Source: Pseudisothecium myosuroides (Eukaryota; Streptophyta; Bryopsida; Hypnales; Lembophyllaceae). From it: a DNA stretch of 64,000 nucleotides. The DNA is taken from contig OX637295.1 in the NCBI GenBank assembly GCA_951799445.1, positions 25,916,001 through 25,980,000 of the forward strand, given 5' to 3'. The notes under the pieces were generated by a model that was given only the letters and a program-made list of their open reading frames with translations, had not been told where the DNA came from and ran no database searches. This document shows, piece after piece, positions 1 through 10,799 of the stretch; the stretch's first letter is position 1, and each line of letters begins with the position of its first letter. The position numbers and the translations under genes were made by a program.

Positions 1-190
1 GTTAAGATGTCAAATTATCGGCAAAATTTCGTAGTGCCCTCCAAGTACCGGCTGGGTGCTCAGAGGGCACTATTCCACTAGTGTTGTGGTAACATGTGAG
101 ATGACAATACCAATAACTGTTTGAGTACAATATTGCTAGTAAGAGCCAATTATTGTTCAATGTTCTTCAACAAGAATTTTTGCCCCAATA
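1..190 (+). repeat. 3' end of a duplicated unit (copy 0), gene outside window
   Basis: This stretch matches the distal 3' flank of copy 1 at about 26,965-27,130: the shared text runs from the GCCCTC near base 36 through GATGACAATACCAAT to the TTCAACAAGAATTTTTGCC area. In both copies it lies at the end of the unit. A shorter match, GCACTATTCCACTA, closes copy 2 near 49,035. The left window edge is therefore probably the end of a fourth unit whose membrane-protein gene would lie roughly 1.5 kb to the left. No coding sequence is visible here. Confidence 0.6.
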
Positions 191-587
191 GACTTTCTAA
201 TGGTACCAAAAATGCGATAGAGGGATGCACAATTCTAGAGATTTCGCTCAAACAAACAAAAGCAAACAAACAAATAGCCTAATTTGAGGTATAGATTAGT
301 ATGCCTTGTGCCTTTGCCACATACAAAATAAAAATAAAAATAATTTTCTAGTTTTTAAATTCATATAAACTTCAAAATTCCATAACTTTCACATCGTAGA
401 TCCAAACTCCACAAAACAAGCCTGTGCACCCCTCATCACAAAGAGATTTCCAACGGTACCAAGAACATGACTGTGGAGGACTTGCGGTTCCAGAGATCTC
501 ATTGTAACAAACAAACAAAATAAATAAACAAACAACCTCATTTAAGGTGTACATAGATAATTTTGGATGAGTTTGTGATGAGTTCAA
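191..587. repeat. Diverged tandem repeat in the left flank of the giant transposon
   Basis: Two related blocks (about 180-310 and 380-565) share the order CATAACTTTCACATCG-like text, 'cctgtgcacccctc', a 'gagatctcattgtaac'-like block and an AACAAACAAA-rich stretch. A third relative lies at 42,750-42,900, followed there by an inverted piece. This is a dispersed family without detectable coding capacity; the short minus-strand reading frame across it is not credible. Confidence 0.55.
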
Positions 588-614
588 AAGGCCTTATTCG
601 TTAAATTGAGACAA
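588..614 (+). repeat. Left terminal inverted repeat of the giant transposon
   Basis: Twenty-seven bases identical, in inverted orientation, to 23,326-23,352. It begins with the self-complementary AAGGCCTT. The preceding TCAA (584-587) matches the four bases after the right end. Confidence 0.88.
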
Positions 615-1082
615 AATGGTCATTTTGAGACTTTGAAAACAAGGGTGCCAAGCTTCATTGCCTTAGTAGAGTTCGACCCAAAGATAAATAGAACCCGTGC
701 AAAACCGAGGACATAAGTTCTCAAGTGCATTTCCCTTTCTGTTTTGGAAAGAGCGAGCGTGAATGCATGAACAGATAAAAACAAGAAAAAAAAACCTTCA
801 CACTACGTGCCACGTACTCCACAAATAGAAAAGCAAGTGAATTTACAGTCAATAACCTCAACAGTTTGAGTACAAAAAGAGTGTGTAACTCTTGCTCACA
901 AAGTCATGTGAATTGAATGAATTATAAATGCTGAATTCCTAAGATCTCTGTAGAAACGAAGAGGCTTACTGTACATGAAGCACTCTGCTTTTCTAAGTCA
1001 TATATCCGTATGTTTATTTACCATGCTATTTATAGTAAGGGAGACTCAAAAGCCAAGGCCTTTTGAAACTGTTCATTGTTGC
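615..1082. other. Left subterminal region of the transposon, no gene seen
   Basis: AT-rich sequence between the left TIR and the first reading frame. No palindrome copy, splice-like exon or repeat of note is visible. It may hold the 3' untranslated region of the minus-strand gene that ends near 1,083. Confidence 0.5.
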
Positions 1083-1990
1083 CTAAGTTTCGCTATTCGC
1101 TTTACAGTTGCTTTTGGCTGCCTCCAATGCTTTCTGCTTATTGTGGGCTCTGAAGATATCCTCGCGCCGAGAGGGATATTGTGTATACCGATAGTTCGGC
1201 AAACCTCCGAAGTCGGCATTGTGAGATCCAGTACTGTCCTTAGACTTCCTCTTCCCAGTGCTTCCCGAAACCTCGGAGGTCGAAGCAGATTTAAACCCTC
1301 GAGGAGGCGGCCTTGGCAGCGAACTATCCACATTGTTTATGTACGAACGTCCAGATCCGGTTGACTTTGAGTCCAAAGACCGTCGATGGTCTCGAAGATA
1401 CCTTTGACTATGTATACTGTCGGCAGAGGGCAAGCGCCTCATGCCCACTGACAACGAAGGGCGAGACTGATTATCCTCGGGGCGAGGAAACCGAGGCGAC
1501 GCCAACGGACCGAGATGCACCAACCTGCGCTGTCCCCCTCAGGCAGACGCTGCCTCCCTGCCACTCATATAAACGGCCCGACGTGCGGGCTGGGCCGGAA
1601 CATCATCTTCGAGACGAGGATCAGCCACAGGTGCGCGAAGGGGGAGATCCAGTTTCCGGTTCGTTCCCGGTTCCACCCGCGGCGTTGGCGAAAAAGATCC
1701 GAAGAAACTTGTTTCAGCGGGGACGGCGAGCAGATTGGAGTGCGAGGCGGTCCTCAACTCGGGGGACTATCCACGACGCCGTCCTCTATATTGCCTTTTG
1801 AGAAATCGACGGCCATGGAGGCAGCGTCGTCAGCGGTGCTCATCAAGTACGGTCCCGTATCTATAGACGGCCTGGTACTCCCCTTCGTAGATTCGGAGGT
1901 CACAGAAAGAGATTTCACCGATCCGGAAAGCAAGCTCCTTGTCAATCTTTGCCTTTTTGGTGGTTCAACAACAAGATCCCCTCCAACCTG
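1083..1990 (-). pseudogene. Ser/Arg/Pro-rich protein of unknown function, broken
   Basis: A minus-strand open stretch begins after a good 3' splice site (pyrimidine-rich TTTTCTTCCTGCAG, exon from about 1,990). It runs down to the stop at 1,083, with one in-frame TGA at 1,539-1,541 and a frame change near 1,750. The translation is rich in Ser, Arg, Pro and Gly (for example SLSVTSESTKGS and a basic stretch ending in TGKRKSKDS) and looks disordered. No domain is recognised. Its GC content is well above the flanks, as for the other cargo genes here. It lies downstream of the phosphatase-like gene on the same strand and could be a separate gene or a far 3' exon. Two degenerate copies of the transposon palindrome overlap it (1,156-1,179 and 1,471-1,488). 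Function unknown. Confidence 0.45.
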
Positions 1991-2221
1991 CAGGAAGAAA
2001 ACTATAAGGACTCATGTAGGAATAGTCCTCTATTAAAGGACAACAAAACGCAGTACAAACGCAAAGATAAGAAGCAGGGAAAACTGGCATCAGAATTTCA
2101 AAAACACATGACAAGAATTATAATTTCAACTCCGAGCTTCATATATTATTTACAAATGAACAATATACACATAGAGTACCAAAAATAAAATCCCAGTCTA
2201 AGCGGGCGCCCACGACAAAAT

Positions 2222-3051
2222 CTAGGTCCTATCCCGGGCTCTCTCTATGACTACATTCATGCCGGGTAGCTTGAATCGAGAGCCCAAGTTCTTCGCCGAC
2301 TCTTGCATTCCTGCCAATATATGCCTAATGCTAAGGTCCGACGCTGTAAGCGGCCTCGAGCCTATCCGGTGGGAATCAACGTACGCACGCAACTGCCCCT
2401 TCTGACACTCTGAGTCTAAGCGCCGGAGCCAGGGAAGGAGGTTTGCCATGAGGTAGTCATCCTCCCGTTGGTCGTGATTCCAGGTCTTTAGAAAAATGGC
2501 GTTCCCGGTCTCATTACAAACACTCTTCTCCGGCGTATCGTCTATGAGAAGGGTGTTATCCCTAGTGAACGTCGTCCCCTCCCCACGCCCATCAAAGAAT
2601 TGCTCTGAGAGCACCTTCAACATGACTTGCTTCTGGCCCGCGGAGAGGAACTTCCCACGAGACAACTCAATCTTTCTGCAATGTTCTTGCCCTAAGATAT
2701 CGTACAAGATTTTTGAACCCCTAAAGATGTGGTCTGCAATGGGTTCCGCATTGGATTTGACCATCGAAGTCCACACCACGACCCTACTAGCAATCCGTAA
2801 CACGTATTGCAGAAATTCCTGCACGTCTGGCCGAGCGAATACCGCTTTGGGCCCAATTATTGTGGGAACTTCGTGGCACAGAACATTGTCTTCGATCTGA
2901 TAGTGCTTCGATTTGAAGCTCTTGCCCTTGTGAACGGTATGACAGAGGACGCCGTTCAAGTCGAAGACAATGTTCATCCACTTTCGCGGGCGATCAGGCA
3001 CTACAGGCGGGACACTCCGCGGCACGACCTCTCTCCGCTCCTCCGACCCTA
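2222..3051 (-). CDS. FCP1/NIF-like HAD-family phosphatase (exon), transposon cargo
   Basis: An open exon of about 275 codons ends at TAG 2,222-2,224. It starts just after a strong 3' splice site (GCTTTTAGCAG, about 3,052-3,062), so the N-terminus must come from an upstream exon. Counting from the GTG at 3,025, motifs appear in the order expected for the FCP1/SCP (NLI-interacting factor) branch of HAD phosphatases: FDLNGVLC at residues 21-28, FARPDVQEFL at 63-72, VVVWTSM at 82-88, LLIDDTPEKS at 159-168, then NHDQREDDYLMANLLPWL. The first motif has Asn where active family members have the second Asp of DxDx(T/V), so catalysis may be altered or lost. Similar DLNG variants exist in plant NIF proteins. 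This exon has no internal stop, in contrast to its neighbours. The 66-codon frame at 3,049-3,249 might supply upstream sequence, but the gap to it would be only about 35 nt. Role inside the transposon unknown. Confidence 0.7.
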
Positions 3052-3522
3052 CCTGCTAAAAGCAAGACAACATAGAAATGGAGTTACCTGTTTGAATGCA
3101 GAATCAGGCGAGCCAGACAACGGGTACGAGCATTGAATTCCACTAATCGATGGCTTGCTCCCGTTAGAAATCGTTTTCATTGCCAGTGGGCTGTGCAAAC
3201 TTTTAAGAGTTGTGGGCTGAGAAAACAAAACATGGACAAAAGAATACAATTAGGCGGAGATGTATGAAATCGCAAAACGTGTATTATATTTACAAGGAGG
3301 ACACAATACATCCGCAAAATGGCACTCTCACATCAAGTGAAAATAATATTACATGCGAAGCCTACACTACACTACTCTACGTGAATCGCAGTCAAACAGT
3401 GTCCGTCAACGTTGCACAATCAAGGGGTGATCTCACCCTCCTGCCAAGAAGAATAGACACAAAATAAGTGTTGCATTGTAGGACGAAAGTGGCAAGGACA
3501 AGCCACATTGGATTTCACGGAC

Positions 3523-5039
3523 TCAAACGAAGTCATACGGGTTTGTAGAAGGTACCTCGACTACTTTCTCCCGCTGTTGCTCTTCACCTTCCGCTCGAGT
3601 ATCCTGCGTAGCGTGTCCCACTACCTCCTCCGGCACATTGTCATCTAAGTGCATCTCTTCATCTCTGTAGTCCAATAACTGCTCCTCCACATTATTGTGA
3701 GGAACCGCGGCGTCACTGTCTTATGCGGACGCTGGACAACGAGGGAGGTTTTCATCTGCAGGACTGGCCTCCACTCCCGCCAAACGAGCATTCGAAGCCG
3801 GTTTCAGAAGTGCACTGCTGGGCAGGGATTTATATTCGCCCCGAGGATGATGTACACGCCCTGATCTTGGTGCCTTGGCAGGAGGCAAGGCACGAGTCTT
3901 CGGGACTACGACTTCCACTGCCGTCTAAGCTTCAGGCCCCAATATCTGCAGTTGGGAGGTAGGGGTAGAGGCAACGTAGTCATCGATGGGGACAGAATCC
4001 TTTGCGACAGTATCCTCGCCTCGAGGATCCGTCAAACTGGTGACCAGATTCTGCACATTCTGAGCCAGACCGGGTGCAGAGGCCGAGGGCAATGGCAAAG
4101 GTTGCGAGACAGTGACTCCAATAACAGGTGTCGACTGCGTTGAACTCAAAATGGGATCTGCACGGTCAAAAAATGCCTTCATCTGTGCTTCCATCCTGTC
4201 GCACCTCTCCTGCGTCGCCTTGTTGCTCGCGTGGGCTTCAGCGATCTGCCTGTCCTTCCTCGCCATCTCGTCCGCCAACGCCTTCTTCCTGGCAGCCCTC
4301 CGCTCCTTTCTTTCGTCAACTTTTGTCCAGAACTGCTGCTCTAGTTTTACAGCGACTTTGGGAGAAACACCTACGAAGGTTGGTACAACTGGAACAAGTG
4401 TTTCGTCGTCACTGTCCTTGTCGTCGTTGTCAGAGGTTCGGGGATGGGCGTCCGTGTCGTACTCACTGCAATTGATTTGATCACTGGGGATATCTTCTCG
4501 AGTGATTACGGACTTCATCTTACGCGACTGCTTCAGAGGTACGACTTCTTCGGATCCCGAAGAACCATTATCAGAGTCCTGTCTGTCATCACGTCTCTCC
4601 CGCAATTGTGCTTGACAGCGGATTTCATCGAACTCTATATTGGTCTCGATGTCCTCACCCACAGAGTTCGAAGGATCTTCTACCCTTCGAGGAAGAGCCT
4701 CCCAACGCTCCATGTCCATGGCGTTGCTGCCGTACTCATCTATCCCCTCCAATCCTTCTGCTGATTGCCTCCTAGGTTGGGCTGCCACGCGGCCCGCTTC
4801 ACCTTCATCTGACCCTTCTCGTCCGGGTGACTTAGGCGAGACAAGATTCTTAGCTAATGGGGGGGATACTGATGTCAGAAGCGGCAGCTCCAGATATAGA
4901 GGCCGAAGGTAACTTGCGGAGTATATCGAATTTGAAAACATGAAGTCGTTCATGTCCATTGTTTCCGCAAAAGTTGCAACGTATCGCAACTTTGTTGTGA
5001 AGTCTAGGTCACACAGACCGTAGAAGAACGCTCCGAACA
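3523..5039 (-). pseudogene. C-terminal exon of the methyltransferase-like cargo gene (acidic and coiled-coil tail)
   Basis: The minus-strand frame begins near 5,039 with VFGAFFYGLCDLDF, continuing a Rossmann-like methyltransferase core across the intron. It then becomes low-complexity acidic and Ser-rich (DNDDKDSDDETLVP), followed by a charged coiled coil (KERRAARKKALADEMARKD and onward). Two in-frame stops, TAG at 3,925-3,927 and TAA at 3,721-3,723, interrupt it. The same frame then continues to TGA at 3,523-3,525, ending in STNPYDFV. The upstream intron contains two full palindrome copies. The most obvious donor (5,197) and acceptor (5,040) differ in phase by one base, so either the true sites differ or another indel is present. 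Confidence 0.6.
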
Positions 5040-5089
5040 CTTGCAAGACGACGGGAAAGACATAATTTAGATCACAAAATCATAATTCA

Positions 5090-5191
5090 TTATCCTCGAC
5101 CCGAAGATAAGAAAGTCCACAGAAACGAATAAACGGTAGCCCCTAAACAATAAAACCAGAGGGGGAGAAATTATCCTCGACCCGAAGATAA
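5090..5191. repeat. Two palindrome copies in one intron
   Basis: Full copies of TTATCCTCG, three bases (ACC), CGAAGATAA lie at 5,090-5,110 and 5,171-5,191, inside the intron between the methyltransferase-like exon and its C-terminal exon. Both are identical, so they may be constrained or recently duplicated. Confidence 0.8.
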
Positions 5192-5197
5192 ACCCAC

Positions 5198-6565
5198 CTT
5201 AGCTACTAGAGTGCACTTCGACCCTGTATAGATCCCGAGTATGTTCTCGTCAGGCTTGGCGAAACACTGAAGAAGCTCCAAATAGAATTCCATTCTGAGT
5301 TCACTCGAGTAGACCCTCCACTTCGCTTCGTTATTCTTGTACGGATCCTTGTAGTACAGATTATCACCAACCAAATACTCTGGCTTAAATCTTTCACGGA
5401 CAGAATTAGCGTGGTTGCTTTGCCTCTTAAAAAGAAAAACAAGTGGAACTGGTGTCATGTTCCCCCGCGTCGTGGAGTTATACAGACGCTCACCCTTACA
5501 GGGAATGTATACGGACTGCAAACAGTCGTACTGCTGCAACTTAGAAGCAACGAACGTTGCAGCTACTTTCATGTTGTCTTCTTCCCAAAGAATCCAGACC
5601 CAAACGTGAGCTTCCGTCGCTGCCGGCCGCAGCTGCGTGGCCAAGAAAGTCAAAAACGGTTCCAGCTCTAGCACTTGTTTCGGGAAAAGAGGCTTTAGCG
5701 TCTCCCGGACGTCGAGTATTGCCAGGTTCAGATTTCTCTCTTGGTACTGATAGTGGTCACTCGTTACTATTGCCCTTGCCACCACATCTAGGCCAGTCAA
5801 CGACACTTGTCCTGAAGGCTCTACAAGTCGATACTTACACTTCATAAACCTTTGGAACATCGTCAATTTGTCTTTAAACTTCTCCCCCATGGCTTTGGCC
5901 TTTCTTAGCTTTGCCTCGTTTGTCAGCCGTTTTACAAAGAAAGACGGCTTTGGATTGGCAATAAGGAAGTCCCATGTCGAAGAGGTGAATAGGTGGCGCT
6001 TCTTCCACGATCTCCACTTATCATCCACAACATCCCCTTGAGAGTCTCGGAACTGTAGAGCTGGCTTAATGTCCATGAGTTCATCTATAACAACTTTTTT
6101 CTTCTTCCTTTGCTCGGCCCAGGACTCCACCTTAGGGTTATCTTGCACCAAATATTTCGGTTTGTGCACAGAAACCTTTGGGTAGTCACACACACGACCC
6201 GACGTCTTGTTTAGCAGGTGCATCGCTAGCCTTCCAAAGTCGTGGTCTGTAAAATGCCCCAACCGCTTAAAGAATTCCTTCTTCAAAGTAAAGTTACTGG
6301 ATTTGAAAAATTTGCCCTCCTTATATTTCTCGAATGTAATGGGATCGATCAGCTCTCCCTCGCTGTGCTTCGTCAGAAATTCTTTCCAGTACTTCCAAAG
6401 ACCGTCACGCAAAGTAATAATTTTGATCTCGATCTTCAGGTCACTCGCTCTTTTCACTGATTTCCCTTCATTTTCCAGATTAATGCTCTTAAACTGCTTG
6501 ACCACGTGGTCAGTAAAAAGCTGCACATCCGAAAGAAAGTCAGTACCCATGATTCTCGAACCGAG
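5198..6565 (-). pseudogene. DNA-methyltransferase-like core exon of the cargo gene
   Basis: About 455 open codons. The first two thirds are basic and alpha-rich, without a recognised domain. The last part, before a donor at 5,197 (AAG then GTGGGT), reads FAKPDENILGIYTGSK and then CTLVAK, resuming in the next exon as VFGAFFYGLCDLDF. That arrangement matches motif I of beta/gamma-class DNA methyltransferases (xxKPGxxVLDPFxGSGTTLxAA, then xGRxFxGxxxD). The Asp-Pro-Phe and final Gly are replaced (GIYTGSK), so SAM binding may be altered. The region LNLAILDVRETLKPLF to ILWEED would be the rest of the fold. The exon starts after an acceptor near 6,550-6,570 that I cannot place exactly. The family link rests on pattern similarity only. 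Confidence 0.5.
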
Positions 6566-6647
6566 CATAACAGTTAAGAAAAACCACACAACACTTATCT
6601 AACTAATCCTTATGAAAAAACACACATCAAGCTACGGAATTCGTCTA

Positions 6648-6668
6648 TTATCTTCGAGTCGAGGATAA
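6648..6668. repeat. Palindrome copy in the intron after the ParB-like exon
   Basis: TTATCTTCG, AGT, CGAGGATAA: the same imperfect palindrome, in the intron between the ParB-like and methyltransferase-like exons. Confidence 0.75.
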
Positions 6669-6689
6669 CAGTGAGGGTCTAGGACATAC

Positions 6690-7105
6690 AGCATATTGGC
6701 GATCATTATGCACTGAGCCGTTCCTTCGATTAACGGGGTCCTCTGGAGCATTCGTTGGACGCAAACGGTGAATCCATACGTTACGTAAACCAAACATTTG
6801 ATTCCCTCAGGTTGGTTGTTCGTACACGATATGGTTCGTCACGTTGTAAAAATCCGAGATCTCTACAAGCTTTGCGGCATCTAGCGTCCACACGATCACG
6901 GCGTCCCAGGTTTGCAACTCCTCCTTCCATTTTGCACCGCATCCCGCAATCTGGTATTCCTTAGAGACGGCAATATTGTGCTGCCCATTTATTATCATGA
7001 ACTTGCCATCCTTGATATCCTTCCAATCCTTGGGAGGTGACTTCAATAGCTCATTATTCTCGTCCACGGGGGTGAGGCACAAGTGCTGCCTTTGTGTAGG
7101 GTCGC
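6690..7105 (-). pseudogene. ParB-like segment of the same cargo gene, interrupted by a solo LTR
   Basis: This minus-strand exon resumes at the LTR boundary (7,105) exactly in the frame left at 12,105, once the LTR and one copy of its 5-bp duplication are ignored. It contains DGKFMIINGQHNIAVSKE, which resembles the core of ParB/sulfiredoxin-type domains (a D/NGxHR-x-A motif; here N follows the His). A TGA at 6,807-6,809 interrupts it, probably from Trp (TGG). The same frame continues as GNQMFGLRNVWIHRLRP to a clear donor, GTATGT (6,689-6,684). The following intron holds a full palindrome copy at 6,648-6,668. ParB-like domains fused or adjacent to DNA methylases are known in bacteria and phages, so the pairing with the next exon is coherent. 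Confidence 0.5.
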
Positions 7106-8402
7106 TGTGAGCTCCCAATTTGTCACTTGGGACTCGTAGAATTATTTTTTTGGAAATTTGCAATTTAAAGTTGATAAAAGTATAGGAAAATCTATAAAAA
7201 GAGTGTAGAACCAAAATAGGGTTGTGTCATACCCATTATAGTATTTGGTCTAGATTTGTGTTTTTTACTTAGAATCCCCCAAACCTTGCCTAAAAATAGT
7301 ATAAAAATAACGGAAAGGTTAGATTTGGAGGATTCGAGTCACACAGCCCCAAAAGGGCTAAATCCCACCATGAATGTGGCGATTCATGGCTAGGTCGGTC
7401 CGAGGGATCCACAGCGAGGCCACTAGGTCGGGTCCTAGAGTTAGATTTAGAATTCCCCATTAGATCAACGAATTCCCGAAATCCCAATTGTTAGCATGCA
7501 AGAGCCACTCACGCAAGACCAGGGCCGTGGAGGAATCTACAGCCCAAGGATGGTGTTCTAGGGTGAATCCCATGCCAGGAGTCCAACGGCGAAATCGGTT
7601 CGCCGAGATTCCTCCACCTGCAGAAGATTCCCGCACCATCGCTAACTCAAGGAGATGTCCAGTTTTAATCTCCATTGACCAATCGTGCCAGGTACAAAAA
7701 CACACCCGCACGTCTTTCATGCGGCTCCCTGAGAGGTCACGTGAAAAATCCCGGCATCTTCCGACTTGCAGAAGAACCTTTTTCGGGTGGTCAACCCTCC
7801 TAACCTCCAACGGGAATTTCATGGGAATTATCCAGGTTACAATAAAATCTCACTAAAAATTAGACTAGCTTGTTTTATGTTAATAATGCGCTCCATGAAA
7901 TTTCACGACATTCCAATAGCGGCAAGTACCCGAACCGACAAGATTCCTCGGGAATTAACCACGTGGCGGGGTCCCCGCCACGTTGACCGGCATCCCGGGC
8001 CCATACGATGGCAAAACAAAGTCAACCAAAAGTCCTTCCCGACTCTCTCGCACCTACCGGAGACCCTAGGCTATTCACATTTCTCAAAATAGGAGACCCC
8101 CAAGATCTAGGATTTTACCACGATTTGGTTTTTAAACTAAATTAGCCTACGATGGGTTTTTGGCCTCGGAACGGGGGATGGAGGGGATCTAGAATTAAAC
8201 ACGGCGATCTGGATCCAACGGCGCAATCCGTTTGGCGATTGGAGCTAATCTCCAAAAGTTAGGATATTGATTCAGCATAGATGGTAGAAGTAGAAATTTA
8301 GGATGTAGGATGAAAACCTTTGAGGATGAGGATGAGGATGAAAATCCCCGTTGATAAGGTTACCTTAGAGCTTTAGAGAGAGGGATGAGCCCTTGGGAAA
8401 CC

Positions 8403-8410
8403 TATATAAG
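8403..8410 (+). promoter_or_regulatory. TATA box in the solo LTR
   Basis: TATATAAG, followed by GGGCCCCATTTCTCTC. The equivalent TATAAAAGGGCCC occurs in the second LTR (59,560-59,567, minus), again followed after about 40 bases by GGTCCGTGGGTCCAA. Position conserved between two diverged LTRs is good evidence for the LTR core promoter. Confidence 0.65.
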
Positions 8411-8855
8411 GGCCCCATTTCTCTCTCTAAAACACCCCCAATTCTTGTTTTAGGTCCGTGGGTCCAAGTTATTTTGGATATTTTGGCGTTTCAAGCTAAA
8501 AACCTCTACGGTGTTTTTGGAGCACTTTTGGCTCCATTGTTGTTTATTTTCAAGCTTTGAAGGTCCTTGGGGGTCCTTCTACCTTGCTTTGTGTACTCTT
8601 TTGTGAAGTTTTGGTACCTTGTTGTAAGTGGAGAGCCTCTCTCTCCCTCTTGTACGTGTTGTGTTCTAACTTGTGAAGTTTAAGAGTCTTTTTTTTTGTA
8701 TCTTGCACTAATCCTAAAGTCACCCCCCACCGTACCTTGGCGATGCCGCTTTGGGGGGCCTTTAGCGTGTGAGCTTTGTGTTGCCATGTGGTCTAACTTG
8801 TGTGTTTTCTCTTTGTGTTTTTTCTTACACCCTCATCTAACCTTCTCCTTGTTGA

Positions 8856-9160
8856 GTGGACCCCCCTCCGGGACGGCGAAGCTTTGAACTCACGTATGGT
8901 TTTTCATTAAAAGTTTAGCTTTTCCCTCTTCTAAAGTCTCTCTCATTGTATGGACCCCCCTCCGGGACGGCGAAGCTTTGAACTCACGTGTGATTCTTCT
9001 TTAAAAGTTTAGCTTTTCCCTCTTCTAAAGTCTCTCTCATTGTGTGGATCCCCCTCCGGGACAACGAAGCTTTGAACTCATGTGTGGTTTTCTTTCAAAG
9101 TTTAGCTTTTTTCCCTCTTCTAAAGTCTCTCTCATCGTGTGGACTCCCCTTGGGAACAGC
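8856..9160 (+). repeat. About 94-bp tandem repeat in the LTR
   Basis: Three and a half units, each with 'GGACCCCCCTCCGGGAC', 'GGCGAAGCTTTGAAC', 'AAGTTTAGCTTTT' and 'CTCTAAAGTCTCTCTCAT'-like text. Related single motifs (GGTTCAAAGCTTCGCC) occur inverted in the second LTR near 58,908. Located in the transcribed leader, non-coding. Confidence 0.7.
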
Positions 9161-9588
9161 GAAGCTTCGAACTAGTGACAAAGTAGAAGTCCTAAAGCGT
9201 GTGTTAAAAGTGTAGACGGCGGAGCTTTGAACCCCCGGGGAATCTAGGAGTCCTAAAGTTGGTGTTAAAACCAATTTCACGGCGAAGCTTTGCACCTCCC
9301 CCGTGTTTAGATCCAAAGTCTAGTTTCCAAGACCTTTGTGGAAACCTCCAGAGTTTAGCTTCCAAGATATGTAGGTTCCTTTGCACTTAGTAAAGTTTAG
9401 TCATTTCCCAAAGTTTAAGAGAATTTAGTGGTTCCCCAAAGTTTTATTTAGTTAGTTATATCCCAAAAATCTTAGTGGATCTAGCACCCCCCAAAGTTCT
9501 ATCCCCCCCTAGGTTAGCAAGAATCTAGTCTTTTTATTTAGCCTTAGCCAAAATTCCAGTCTTTTAGCCTTAGTCAAAAATCGAGTTT

Positions 9589-9719
9589 CCAGAACCAGTA
9601 TACGGCCAGCCAACATCAGAACTAGCATACGAGCCAGCCAACATCAGAACCAGCATAACGAGCCAGCCAACATCAGACCAGCATAACGAGCCAGCCAACA
9701 AGCAGAAGCAGCATAACAG
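9589..9719 (+). repeat. About 30-bp minisatellite in the LTR
   Basis: Four to five units built on 'ACGAGCCAGCCAACATCAGA' and 'CCAGCATA', with point differences. Lies in the R-U5 part of the LTR. Confidence 0.7.
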
Positions 9720-10442
9720 AAAAAAAAAATTAATTAATTAAAAATTATAATTAATTAATTTGGCCGACCCCCCAGCCAGCCAGCCGGAGGGCCAGCAGGC
9801 TCTCGGTACAGCAGGGGAGGCTGGGGCCATTCGGGCTCCTCTCCAAAATTTTGATTCTCTTTTTTTTTTTTTGATTTTTGGTTTTTCCAAACCAGAACAC
9901 AAACAAAGACAAACCAAACCAAAAGCATGTTGGACTAATTTTGTGCTAAGTGGGGTTGAAGTAGGATTAGGGCAAAAAATACAAAAGGGAGGAGGGAGAA
10001 ATAGAGGTTGCCATTCCACGCGCCACCTGCACAAAAACATCTGATCCAACCTGCATCACCACTCACACCTACACACAATGGAAGGAAATTAGGGAGAAGG
10101 ATGTGTTATAGGAGTGAAAAGGAGAGAGACGATGAATAGTGCCTAGTTAGGAGATTAGGTAGGAAATCTAGGAGAATTCCTTGCAACCATTGGGAGGAGG
10201 ATTAGGATGACACAAAGCAAGGTTGCGTAAGAGGGTAGGAAGAACATTTAAACCCTTCTCGTAGTTTGAAACCATAGTGTAAGACTCATAAAAGCTTAGG
10301 TGGAATAGTGCTAGTGTAGAAGAGAGGGGAAGAAAGAAAGAAAGGAGGAAGGGAAAGAGGGAGTTTAGATCATCAAAAATTGTAATATTTTCTCAATAAG
10401 CGGTGAACTCGGAAAAAATTCAAAACAAAACCAAAGACTACC

Positions 10443-10505
10443 ATGGAGCGTGAGGATGTACACGTGGACGTGGACGAAGTTATTTCCGACACCGGTAGTG
10501 AAGAG
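10443..10505 (+). other. Possible leader exon with start codon and splice donor in the LTR
   Basis: An ATG in good context (ACCATGG) opens 21 codons (MEREDVHVDVDEVISDTGSE) that end exactly at a consensus donor, GTGAGT (10,506-10,511). The second LTR has an equivalent, unrelated-sequence ATG exon of 17 codons that also ends in GAG followed by GTGGG (57,734 downwards, minus). This suggests that the full-length retroelement starts its first reading frame inside the LTR and splices into the body. Inference; no transcript evidence. Confidence 0.35.
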
Positions 10506-10799
10506 GTGAGTTTTTTATTTAATCTTTGATGTTTCTCCCTAATTAGCATTTATTTTCCTAATCAGCCCTCAGAGCGTGATTAGCACCCGAGATTAGTGCA
10601 AATTAGAAGTTTAGATTCAAAAAGTTATAGATTAGTGATAGGGGTTTCCAAAAACATCTTATAATTAAAGATCTGACCATAAATTGACCGCGTTAGGCTA
10701 AGTTAAGCGGTAGGGGGTAGAACGGAGGAATTTTAATTAAATTTGAACCACAAGGAACAATGGACGGAAATTAGGATTAGATTAGAAGGAGGATTTAGG

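Noticed and set aside
975..1364. Plus-strand frame of 129 codons
   Set aside because: It is the shadow of the minus-strand Ser/Arg-rich frame, which has an acceptor site and more protein-like composition.
3052..3249. 66-codon frame as the definite first exon of the phosphatase
   Set aside because: The connecting intron would be about 35 nt, below the usual plant minimum; left as a possibility only.
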